From contig CAJTND010000022.1 of the NCBI GenBank assembly GCA_910577995.1, forward strand, positions 1 through 19,101: 19,101 bases of DNA. Direction: 5' to 3'. The DNA is from an uncultured Christensenella sp. (GTDB lineage: Bacteria; Bacillota; Clostridia; Christensenellales; Pumilibacteraceae). A program made the translations under genes and the position numbers. Below, piece by piece: positions 8,508 to 15,812 of the stretch. Numbering within the stretch: position 1 is the first letter of the stretch; each line of letters begins with the position of its first letter. Below the pieces are notes generated by a model that was not told the origin of the DNA, ran no database searches, and saw only the letters and a list, made by a program, of their open reading frames with translations.

Positions 8508-11500
8508 TTATTTCAGCGTGACCGTCGCGGAGCTCGCGACGATTATATAGTCGAAGTTGAAGCAGATCTCGGGGCTTGCGCTCGGCACGGTGAAAGTTAT
8601 CACGTTAGTGCCCGCTTTAAGCTCGATACAGCCGAGGTTTACTTCGACCGACTTGGTCCATTCGTTCGCGCCCGTGCCCGTCGCGGGAACGGTGGCGGGG
8701 CTTTGCACGACGGTATCGCCGACCTTGGTCGTAAAGCCGTTGGTAAACAGCTTTTCGGTACTGCGCTTCGTGACCGCCACTATCAGCTTGGCAGTGCCCG
8801 CCTCGGCGACCTCCACGGTAAACGTAAGCGACGCGCCGTTGTTCTCGCTGAGGTTGCCGACGACCTTGCCGCCGCCCTCTATCTTGAGCTCGCCCTTACT
8901 GCCGCCCTTCTTAACGACCTTGCTATCCTCCGCCTCGAACTTATACTTGTCGAGCCCGGCGGTGTCGCACTTGTCGGCGCAAGCCGCCTCGCCGCAGTCG
9001 AGGTCTATGCACTTGCCGCAGGTCGCGCACTTCTTGTTGCACTCGTGGATTATATCGCCGTCGGTCAGCACCTCCGCGCTCGACAGCGTTATCCTGTCGA
9101 AATTGAACCCGCTGACGTTGCCGCTGCCGATATTCGCGAATTCTATCTTGTTGTTGCCCGCCTTGAGCTTGACGCAGCCGAGCTTGACGTCAGCGTACAT
9201 CGCCCACTTGGCGTCGTCGCCCGTGCCCGTCTCCTCGACGATCGCGGTGCTCTGCATCTCCTCGCCGTTGACCGAAACGAGCATGATATCGGTAAACTTA
9301 ACGGTCTTGGACCGTCTGCTCACCCGCACGGAGAGCGTGGCGGTCGTGTCCGCCTCGGACTCTATGAAGAAGGTAAGCGACGCGCCGACGTTGTTATTGA
9401 GTTTGCCGACGTAAGTCACGCCGTTTTCCGTCTTGATGTTCAGCCCGCCCTTGAGCACGGAGTTTTCCGCCTCATAGCCGTAGAGCGTCCTGCCCGTGCC
9501 GTCGCCGCATTTTTTCGCGCACTCGGGCTCGGCGCAAGCGTCGTTTATGCACAGCCCGCATATTTCGCACTTGTCGGTGCAGATATGCTCGTAGTCGTGC
9601 CCCTCGCACTTATCGCGGCACGCGACGTTCTCGCAGTCGGACGTGCATTTTCCGCACTCGTCGCAGACGCTTTCGCAAGCGTGCGCTACCACGGGCGCAG
9701 TCGCTCCGCCGTAAATGGGGACGAGCGTCGACGGAAGCACTATCGCCGCGACCACAGCCAAGGCTATGAGCGCCGTCGCCGCCTTATTGCGCGCAAAGAA
9801 CTTGAACTTGCCGTTGTACACGGGCGCGCCGTTCACGACCTCGTAGTTGCCGGGTATGAATATCGTTTCGTAATGCCCCGTTTCGACGACGCGCTTTCTT
9901 TCTCTGTTGAACGCGCGCGCCACCGCCGCGGAGTTGAGCACAAAGCTCGCTATCGCCATCAGCGCGAGAAGCGCGACTATGACGGACAGCGCCGCCGTCG
10001 CCGCGACGAGCGCCTTCTGCCACGATGTCTGCACCTTGATTATCTTGGTGCCCGAGCTGACGCCGTTCATCGCCGCCGAGTGCAGTTGGTTATAGAGTAT
10101 GCGATGGCACGACTCGCGCAGTGCGAGCATGACCGTCGGGTTCTTTACGAAGTCGGACAAAAAGTCCTCCGAGCCGCGGTCCATCCAAAGATCGTTGCCC
10201 GCATAGATGCCCTCTGCCTTCGCATAGGTCGACGTCATATGCACGATATCTATCGCCGCATCCGACTCGACCACGCCGATAAAGCCCCATTCGGTGCGCA
10301 GTATATCTGTCAAAAGCCCTCTGTGCGCGCCCGCCCAGGTCGTGCCGATACGGTTGAACGACGACATAAGCCCGTTCATGCCGTACTCGGTTATCGCTAT
10401 CTCGAAGGGTTTGAGATAGATCTCGCGCACGGACTGCTCGTTGGCGAAGGTGCACACGCCGTAACGGTTGGTCTCCTGATCGTTGAGCGCGAAATGCTTG
10501 GTTATGACAATGATGCCGCGCTTTTGCATGCCCTTTATCTCCGAGCCGAGTATCTTGCCCGAGATAAACCCGTCCTCGCTGTAATACTCCCAGTTGCGTC
10601 CGCTGTAAGGACTGCGGTGGATGTTCGAGCCGGGCGCATAAGCGACCTGATAGCCCATATGCAGAGCCTCAAGCGCGAACGCCTCGCCGAGCTTCTCGAT
10701 GAGCGGCTCGTCGAACGTCGCCGCCATAAGCACGGGGCACGGCAGGTTCATAGCGGTCTTGGTAGTCGGGTTGGGCTGACGTATGCCCGCAGGTCCGTCC
10801 TCCGCCGCCGCGCCGGGCGCGACCACCGACTCCGCACCCGCCATCGCGCGGAAGCCGTAGGAGCAAAGATACTGCTGCTCCTTGACAGTCATCTGATCGA
10901 GCAGTTTTTCCCACATAGGGTCGTCATACTCGAGGTCTTTGAACATTATGAGCGTAAAGCCGTTGTTGATGCCGTACTTAGGCAGTTTGTCGCCCTCGAC
11001 TACGGGCACGTCCTCGCCGTAGCTCATATCCTTGACCATGATCTCGTTAACGCAGTCGAGCTCGACGCCCGTCGGGTACGTCGCGTCCCAATCGGAGCGC
11101 GAGAGATAGGTTATCTTCTGTTCGGCGGTGCCCGCGTACAGATTGATGTCCGCGTCGTCGAAACGGTTGGTGACCTGCTTGCCCGTGTGCTCGGAGGTCT
11201 TGTACGTCGTAAAGTCGTCGGCGTCGACGGTGTGCTCGTATACGAAATCGGCATTGCCCGCCGCGTCCATGCCGTCCGCCTCGGTATAACCCTTTTTCGC
11301 GAGTATGTTATTTACGGCGTCGTGCGCGTTCACGCCCGCGGCGAGATAATACTTGCCGCGTTCGAGTATGTACGACTTCTCGCCGTAGCTGTCGTAGGTC
11401 TTGAGCGCGGACGCGTCGACCTCGACGGTCAGCGTCTGCTTCTTGCCCGCCTCGAGCTTATCCGTCTTGGCAAAGCCGACAAGCTCCACCGCCGCTTTCT

Positions 11501-13001
11501 CGATGCCGTGCTCTTTGTCGTAGTCCGTGTAGGGCTTTTGCAAATACACCTGCAAGACCTCTTTACCGGGCATCTTGTTTTTGCTCACGTTCTCGACGGT
11601 GAGCGAAACGACGAACTTGCCGTCGCGCTCCTCGACTTTGTAATCGCTGTATGCGAATTCCGCATAGCTCAGCCCGTGCCCGAACGGGAACGCGACCTGC
11701 TCGGAATACACCCACTTATCGCCGCCGGTATAAACGCCCTTGGCGCTGTCGGCGTTGCGTCCGCCGATGACGGTATCCTCGTACCGCGTTTCGTAATACC
11801 TGTAACCGACGTAGATACCTTCCTGATACGCGACGTACTTCTGATTGAAGGTCTGATTGTCGCCGCCGTTCCGTATGTGCGAAATGGGTATGCTCGGATC
11901 GATCTCGCCGAAAGTGAAGTCGCCGAAGTTCTCATACGACGGCGCGGAACGCACGTTCGTCGCATACGTGTCCGTAAGATGTCCCGAAATGATATTCTCC
12001 TGCGAGCCCGTCAGTATATCGCCTATCTGCGCAAATGACATCGTGCCGCCCTGACCGACCCATACGCACGCGTCTATCGCATAGCCGTCGCGCAGGTTCT
12101 TGAACTGCATCGGATTAGACGAGTTGATGAGCAGGACGAGCTTTTTCACCTTGCCCGACTCGCGCAGTTCCTTGAGCTTGCCGAGCACCTCGTCCTCCTG
12201 CGCGGTAAGGTCGAGGAACGTATCTTCCTCGATGAGCTCGTCGTCGTACAGCTTGACGGGCGCGGCGCCGTTCGCGCCGGTAAAGTAATCGCCCGCGGTC
12301 TTGCTGTCGTTAATGTCCTTATACTCGCCCGCGGTGCGCGATATCAGCATGATAGCCGCGTCGTTGAACCCGTCGATAGACGTATCCACCGCGTCCTTTA
12401 TATCCGCCCACGGCGTCTCGTTAACGCCGAAGGTGTACAGCCGATTTTCCCACGGCTTGTTCAGCGACAGCGGCGACGACACCGAGGAATACTTCATCCA
12501 CAGCTGCGAATTGACCTGCAACCCGCGCTTGATCAAAGCGTTGCGCAGATTGTCCTCCGCTGGCACGACGCCGTTTATCTTGCCCGAGCCCTCGCCGCAC
12601 CAGGAATAACGCTGAGCGGTCTTGCCGAAAATGCTCACCTTGTTCCCGCGCGCGAGCGGCAGTGCGGAATTATCGTTGTTCCACAGCAAAACACTGCCCT
12701 CGACGGCGACCTTGTTGGCTATCTTCTCGGAATTGGCACGCATCGCGAGATCGTCGTACTTCCCGTCATCCTTGTAATAGTCCGACTTAAAGTATTCGGT
12801 GTCCTCGTTGGCTGTCGACGTTTCTATCTTCTCGTACGGATTGATGCCGAGCATCGTATTGATAGACGCCTCGTAATCGTTGGCTATCGAGCCGCCGACG
12901 ACGGAAATCAAAAGCATCACGAGGAAAAACACGGTAAGCATCGTCCATACCGACCGCTTAAACACCTTCGGCGCTTTGTAGTCCTTATAAGTCTGCCACA
13001 T
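8508..13001 (-). CDS. Membrane-anchored GH3 glycosidase, reversed domain order, with two CBM-like modules
   Basis: 1497 residues from the ATG at 13001, which has GGAGG 9 nt upstream; a GTG at 13010 abuts that site and is less likely. Order: TM anchor (17-37); GH3 alpha/beta sandwich first (from about 80, EGSVLLWNNDNSALPL), with candidate acid/base Glu226 in ISRTAGEYKD; Fn3-like domain (about 450-570); then the GH3 TIM barrel (about 690-960) with GPAGIRQP, KHFALNDQETNR (Lys835-His836) and nucleophile Asp914 in VVESDAA. TM2 (997-1022) and TM3 (1074-1097) enclose a basic loop of about 50 residues. A Cys-rich stretch (1108-1165), CBM6/35-like module (1174-1309), second Cys-rich stretch (1320-1345) and second module (1353-1490) follow. 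The reversed order is known in some GH3 beta-glucosidases. Substrate, probably a beta-linked glucoside or xyloside, cannot be read. It overlaps the upstream gene by 17 bp. Confidence 0.93.
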   Translation of the reverse strand: MWQTYKDYKAPKVFKRSVWTMLTVFFLVMLLISVVGGSIANDYEASINTMLGINPYEKIETSTANEDTEYFKSDYYKDDGKYDDLAMRANSEKIANKVAVEGSVLLWNNDNSALPLARGNKVSIFGKTAQRYSWCGEGSGKINGVVPAEDNLRNALIKRGLQVNSQLWMKYSSVSSPLSLNKPWENRLYTFGVNETPWADIKDAVDTSIDGFNDAAIMLISRTAGEYKDINDSKTAGDYFTGANGAAPVKLYDDELIEEDTFLDLTAQEDEVLGKLKELRESGKVKKLVLLINSSNPMQFKNLRDGYAIDACVWVGQGGTMSFAQIGDILTGSQENIISGHLTDTYATNVRSAPSYENFGDFTFGEIDPSIPISHIRNGGDNQTFNQKYVAYQEGIYVGYRYYETRYEDTVIGGRNADSAKGVYTGGDKWVYSEQVAFPFGHGLSYAEFAYSDYKVEERDGKFVVSLTVENVSKNKMPGKEVLQVYLQKPYTDYDKEHGIEKAAVELVGFAKTDKLEAGKKQTLTVEVDASALKTYDSYGEKSYILERGKYYLAAGVNAHDAVNNILAKKGYTEADGMDAAGNADFVYEHTVDADDFTTYKTSEHTGKQVTNRFDDADINLYAGTAEQKITYLSRSDWDATYPTGVELDCVNEIMVKDMSYGEDVPVVEGDKLPKYGINNGFTLIMFKDLEYDDPMWEKLLDQMTVKEQQYLCSYGFRAMAGAESVVAPGAAAEDGPAGIRQPNPTTKTAMNLPCPVLMAATFDEPLIEKLGEAFALEALHMGYQVAYAPGSNIHRSPYSGRNWEYYSEDGFISGKILGSEIKGMQKRGIIVITKHFALNDQETNRYGVCTFANEQSVREIYLKPFEIAITEYGMNGLMSSFNRIGTTWAGAHRGLLTDILRTEWGFIGVVESDAAIDIVHMTSTYAKAEGIYAGNDLWMDRGSEDFLSDFVKNPTVMLALRESCHRILYNQLHSAAMNGVSSGTKIIKVQTSWQKALVAATAALSVIVALLALMAIASFVLNSAAVARAFNRERKRVVETGHYETIFIPGNYEVVNGAPVYNGKFKFFARNKAATALIALAVVAAIVLPSTLVPIYGGATAPVVAHACESVCDECGKCTSDCENVACRDKCEGHDYEHICTDKCEICGLCINDACAEPECAKKCGDGTGRTLYGYEAENSVLKGGLNIKTENGVTYVGKLNNNVGASLTFFIESEADTTATLSVRVSRRSKTVKFTDIMLVSVNGEEMQSTAIVEETGTGDDAKWAMYADVKLGCVKLKAGNNKIEFANIGSGNVSGFNFDRITLSSAEVLTDGDIIHECNKKCATCGKCIDLDCGEAACADKCDTAGLDKYKFEAEDSKVVKKGGSKGELKIEGGGKVVGNLSENNGASLTFTVEVAEAGTAKLIVAVTKRSTEKLFTNGFTTKVGDTVVQSPATVPATGTGANEWTKSVEVNLGCIELKAGTNVITFTVPSASPEICFNFDYIIVASSATVTLK

Positions 13002-13404
13002 CGTTTTCACCCTCCTTAGAACAAGCGCCGTCGACTGCCGCGCCGCTTGGCTCTCCTTGTCCGTCGAGCTCGACGAGCTCGCTCTGACTGTACTCGCGCG
13101 CCGCCGCTTTGGGCGCTTTGCGCCGCCTTATCGTGCGGAGCACGAACATGACGAGCGCGCCTATCATGACTATGCCGAATATAAGCACCGTCACAAAAAG
13201 CAGGACCTGCCACCAACTGTCCAAAAACCCTACGGTATCGTTGGTCTGCTCCGCTATCTTGCCGAAAACTATGTACGCCGCGATAAGCCCGACCAAAGCA
13301 TAAAACACGTAGATAGCGCAACCGCTCGCAATAACGCCCCAAGGCGCTTTGTCTACCGCCTTATCGAACGCCTTGCTCAAAGCCGCGCGCCTGTTCTCAT
13401 CCAT
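12985..13404 (-). CDS. Small two-TM membrane protein, first gene of the GH3 operon
   Basis: 139 residues from the ATG at 13404, which has AAGGAG about 7 nt upstream. A longer frame to 13464 would run back through a terminator and is unlikely. It has a charged N-terminus, TM1 (about 22-48), a short loop, TM2 (about 64-89), then a basic stop (RTIRRRK) and an acidic, Ala/Gly-rich cytoplasmic tail. The topology would put both ends in the cytoplasm. Its last codons contain the ribosome site and start of the GH3 gene, so the two are translationally coupled and probably made in similar amounts. I do not recognise the family. A partner or assembly factor for the multi-pass GH3 protein is possible but only inferred. 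Confidence 0.75.
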   Translation of the reverse strand: MDENRRAALSKAFDKAVDKAPWGVIASGCAIYVFYALVGLIAAYIVFGKIAEQTNDTVGFLDSWWQVLLFVTVLIFGIVMIGALVMFVLRTIRRRKAPKAAAREYSQSELVELDGQGEPSGAAVDGACSKEGENDVADL

Positions 13405-13439
13405 AAACCTCTCCTTCCTTCCGATATTTTCGGTACTGC

Positions 13440-13475
13440 AAAAAAACGGATATGCAGTACCCACTGCATACCCGT
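13440..13475 (-). terminator. Strong intrinsic terminator after the kinase gene
   Basis: On the minus strand the arms ACGGGTATGCAGT (13463-13475) and ACTGCATATCCGT (13446-13458) pair over 13 bp with one G-T, with loop GGGT and seven T following. It lies 53 bp past the kinase stop and only 36 bp before the next gene's ATG, so it separates the sensor pair from the GH3 operon unless read-through occurs. Confidence 0.92.
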
Positions 13476-13504
13476 AAAATACCGTATCGCCGCTTACTAA
13501 TCAA
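13476..13504 (-). promoter_or_regulatory. Candidate weak promoter for the GH3 operon, abutting the terminator
   Basis: Minus strand: -35 TTGATT (13499-13504) and -10 TATTTT (13476-13481) with a 17-bp spacer, four of six matches each. The start would fall near 13469, inside the terminator stem. No better promoter is visible between the kinase stop and the operon's first ATG, which makes this the best candidate, though weak. Confidence 0.35.
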
Positions 13505-13528
13505 TATCAAGCGCGTTTTCGTGTAGTT

Positions 13529-14905
13529 TTATCGCGTATTCTGCAATTTTCCGCTCGGACCGCCGCCCATCGGCAAAAGGATGTTCAGCCGAAACATGCC
13601 CTCGCGCGCGACGACGGACAGATCGCCGCCGTACTTATCGACGGTGTACGCCATGCTCTTCATGCCGAACCCGTGATGATCTACGTCGGCTTTTGTAGTA
13701 ACGGGCAGACCGTCCGCGCCGAACTCGGGAACGTCGGCATACGGGTTTTGCAAACAAACGGTTATCATCTCGCCCGCGGCGTGTATCCTCAGCCCGATAA
13801 CGCGCCTGTCGCTGTCGGAGATCTTCATCACCGCTTCTATGGCGTTGTCTATGGCGTTGCCGAAAAGCGAATACAGCTCGCCCTCGCTCATGAACCCGAG
13901 CAGGCTCCCGTCCGCTATGCACGACAGCACGATACCGCTGCTATGACAGCGCAGGCTTTTTTCGGTGATGATAACGTCGAGCGTGTCGTTGCCGGTCTTG
14001 ACGACGGAATCGTACAGCCTGACCGAATTTTCTATCTCGGCAATGGTGTCTGCGCTCAGCCGCTTGCTCCTGCCTATCTCGCGTATCTGATGCCGCATAT
14101 CGTGACACTTCATGTTGATGAGATCCATGTTCTCTTTGAGCATCGCGTACTGCTCGGTCTCCTCGCGCAAAAGCCGTTGGGCAACATCGATCTCGCTCTC
14201 GAGCTCCTTCGCGTACAACAGCCCGAACTGCGCATACATCAACAGCACGCAGCACAGCATGTTAGAACACGCACCGACGGCGACGCTCACGGGATCGGTC
14301 ACGAGATACACGACGACGGCATTGAGGATGATATCGGTCAACAGCCCCGCGCAGACCAAAAACAGCATGGACACGCGCCGCACCTTCATATCCCGCCCGC
14401 GCCGTATCTTATTGCCGAAAAGCGCGAACCCGAGCGAATACGCCGCTATGTAAGAGAGCAGATAGAACAGGAAGAACAACAGCGACTTTTTGTCGAACGC
14501 GAACATATCGACAGCGCCCGTGCTGTAAATACCGAGCATCGGGTTTTCGCCGTACATCGGGATAAACACCGCCGAAAGCACGACGCTCGCGAGCTCGTAA
14601 GAAAAATGTTGAAGCGTGTATGCCGCCACGCCGCAGAACAGCATATTGACCCACGGCTCGTTATAGCAGAACTTCAACATCGGCACGGTCATGGCAAACA
14701 TCGCCAAAAACATGAACGACGAATACCACGGGCTGTCGACGGGCGTCGGGAACACCGCCGCCACGATCACGAACAGCGCCGCGCACCCGATCGCGCGCAA
14801 AGCGAACCGCCCGCGTTTTTTAAGCCGAAACGTGAATAAAAATTCCGCCGTCAGCATCTCGACGGCAAAAAGTATCTTGTAGTAAAAGAGGTTGGATATT
14901 ATCAT
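13529..14905 (-). CDS. GHKL-type sensor histidine kinase (AgrC-like family)
   Basis: 458 residues. About six hydrophobic segments in residues 1-230 form a membrane sensor region. A helical linker (about 232-262) leads to the phosphoacceptor region KCHDMRHQIREI with His268, typical of the HDxRH box of AgrC/VirS-like kinases that partner LytTR regulators. The ATP-binding domain has an N box LFGNAIDNAIEA (348-359, Asn350 and Asn354) and a G box HGFGMKSM (411-418). It should sense an external signal, possibly a peptide, and phosphorylate the regulator encoded just upstream. No peptide-precursor gene is visible nearby, so the ligand is unknown. The ATG overlaps the regulator's stop as ATGA, pointing to translational coupling, and it follows a G13 tract by 9 nt, which may affect that coupling. 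Confidence 0.93.
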   Translation of the reverse strand: MIISNLFYYKILFAVEMLTAEFLFTFRLKKRGRFALRAIGCAALFVIVAAVFPTPVDSPWYSSFMFLAMFAMTVPMLKFCYNEPWVNMLFCGVAAYTLQHFSYELASVVLSAVFIPMYGENPMLGIYSTGAVDMFAFDKKSLLFFLFYLLSYIAAYSLGFALFGNKIRRGRDMKVRRVSMLFLVCAGLLTDIILNAVVVYLVTDPVSVAVGACSNMLCCVLLMYAQFGLLYAKELESEIDVAQRLLREETEQYAMLKENMDLINMKCHDMRHQIREIGRSKRLSADTIAEIENSVRLYDSVVKTGNDTLDVIITEKSLRCHSSGIVLSCIADGSLLGFMSEGELYSLFGNAIDNAIEAVMKISDSDRRVIGLRIHAAGEMITVCLQNPYADVPEFGADGLPVTTKADVDHHGFGMKSMAYTVDKYGGDLSVVAREGMFRLNILLPMGGGPSGKLQNTR

Positions 14906-15630
14906 TGATAATTACCCCCCCCCCCCCGTGCGAGGAAGTTATTCAGCTCGCGCATGAACGAGCTCCGTTTCAGCCGCGATATCTGAAGCTCCTCGCCGTC
15001 GACGACTACGGAAAACTGCCTGACTGCGGTCACGTACCGAAGATTGACGAGATAGCAGCGGTTGCACGAAGCGAAGCCCAGCCCGGCGAGGCTGTCCTCG
15101 ACCGTGGACAGCGAACCGCTCGCGCGGATATCGCCGTCCGTCGTGTGGTAGACGAGCACGTGCTGAAAGACCTCGATATACTTGATGCTCGAAGCCTTGA
15201 CGCGCAACTTGCTCTCCTTGTTGGAGATCCAAACATACGCGTCGCGCCGCTGCCGAAAGTTCTCCAAAGCGTCCTTGAACTTGTACTCGAAGTTATACCT
15301 GCCGACGGGCTTTACTATAAAGTCGAATGCTCTAACCTCGTAGCCCTTGACGGCAAACTGCGCCATATTCGTAACGAATATCACGATAACGTCGCGATCG
15401 CGCTCCCGCAGTTTCTTGACGACGTCCATGCCGTTGCCGTCGGGCAGATCTATATCCATAAAGATGATATCGAAGTTGCCGTTGAACGCCGCAATAAAAG
15501 ACGCCGCGGTGTAATACCTCGACACCTCGAACTTCTCCGACCTTGCCGCGCCGTATTCCTCGATGAACCCGAGCAGCGTGTCCGAAGCCGTCCCGTCGTC
15601 TTCCACTATAGCGATCCTTACGCTCTCCAT
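14902..15630 (-). CDS. LytTR-family response regulator
   Basis: 242 residues from the ATG at 15630. The receiver domain (1-120) has the acidic pocket E10-D11-D12, phosphoacceptor Asp59 in FMDIDLPD, Thr88 and Lys108 (VKP). The DNA-binding LytTR domain (about 137-235) has IKYIEVFQHVLVYHT, CNRCYLVNLRYV and LQISRLKRSSFMRELNNF. It should be phosphorylated by the kinase next to it and bind paired direct repeats at target promoters. The ATG lies 7 nt after a perfect -10 box, so the mRNA appears leaderless; longer in-frame starts would use the promoter itself (TTG at 15666) or lie within it (ATG 15639). The C-terminus RGGGGNYQ is encoded by a run of 13 G; the LytTR fold is complete before it, so the tail is probably dispensable. 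Confidence 0.93.
   Translation of the reverse strand: MESVRIAIVEDDGTASDTLLGFIEEYGAARSEKFEVSRYYTAASFIAAFNGNFDIIFMDIDLPDGNGMDVVKKLRERDRDVIVIFVTNMAQFAVKGYEVRAFDFIVKPVGRYNFEYKFKDALENFRQRRDAYVWISNKESKLRVKASSIKYIEVFQHVLVYHTTDGDIRASGSLSTVEDSLAGLGFASCNRCYLVNLRYVTAVRQFSVVVDGEELQISRLKRSSFMRELNNFLARGGGGNYQ
14915..14927 (-). repeat. Poly-G tract (13 G on the coding strand) at the regulator's 3' end
   Basis: Thirteen consecutive C on the plus strand, read as G13 in the coding strand of the response-regulator gene, 9 nt before the kinase ATG. With 13 G the frame ends TGA overlapping the kinase start. With 14 or 11 the regulator would stop at a TAA right after the tract; with 12 it would run on about 30 codons into the kinase gene. 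The tract length itself may be affected by sequencing error. Confidence 0.9.
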
Positions 15631-15637
15631 GACAATC

Positions 15638-15666
15638 ATTATATATAGTATCGAACGTTTTGTCAA
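15638..15666 (-). promoter_or_regulatory. Perfect consensus promoter of the regulator/kinase operon
   Basis: Minus strand: -35 TTGACA (15661-15666), 17-bp spacer, -10 TATAAT (15638-15643). Only 7 nt (GATTGTC) separate the -10 from the ATG at 15630, so the transcript should begin at or within a base or two of the start codon. Confidence 0.92.
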
Positions 15667-15711
15667 TATCTATTTGTATTTTTCCGTGTATCGCTTTGTC
15701 GCTCTTTTTCG

Positions 15712-15738
15712 TTCCGCCCGCACCGCGATTTCCGCCCG
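15712..15738. repeat. Direct 9-bp repeat between divergent promoters
   Basis: TTCCGCCCG occurs at 15712-15720 and 15730-15738, 18 bp apart start to start, just upstream of the plus-strand promoter and behind the minus-strand one. The spacing is near two helical turns, so a regulator site is conceivable, but it does not match the LytTR consensus as I know it. Confidence 0.35.
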
Positions 15739-15753
15739 TAGCTCTTTACCCTA

Positions 15754-15782
15754 TTGACAATCCCGCGAAACAGTGCTATAAT
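15754..15782 (+). promoter_or_regulatory. Perfect consensus promoter for the DUF2188-like gene
   Basis: TTGACA (15754-15759), 17-bp spacer, TATAAT (15777-15782). Transcription should start near 15789, giving a leader of about 24 nt that carries the ribosome site AAGGAG at 15797-15802. Confidence 0.92.
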
Positions 15783-15812
15783 CGACAAAACGGTACAAGG
15801 AGAAAAAAGCGA

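Noticed and set aside
8259..12038. 1259-residue open frame on the plus strand opposite the GH3 gene
   Set aside because: It is rich in Arg/Ala/His/Leu with no domain, and the minus-strand frame has clear GH3 motifs. GC-rich codon use leaves antisense frames open. The same holds for plus-strand frames at 1821-3170, 6497-8521, 13673-14839 and 17138-18754.
13405..13464. Extended N-terminus of the small TM protein from 13464
   Set aside because: The extra codons cross the terminator hairpin and its T run, while ATG 13404 has a strong ribosome site.
15631..15666. Longer N-terminus for the response regulator from TTG 15666 or ATG 15639
   Set aside because: Those codons lie in the -35 and -10 boxes of the perfect promoter, and receiver domains normally begin a few residues before the acidic pocket, as with ATG 15630.
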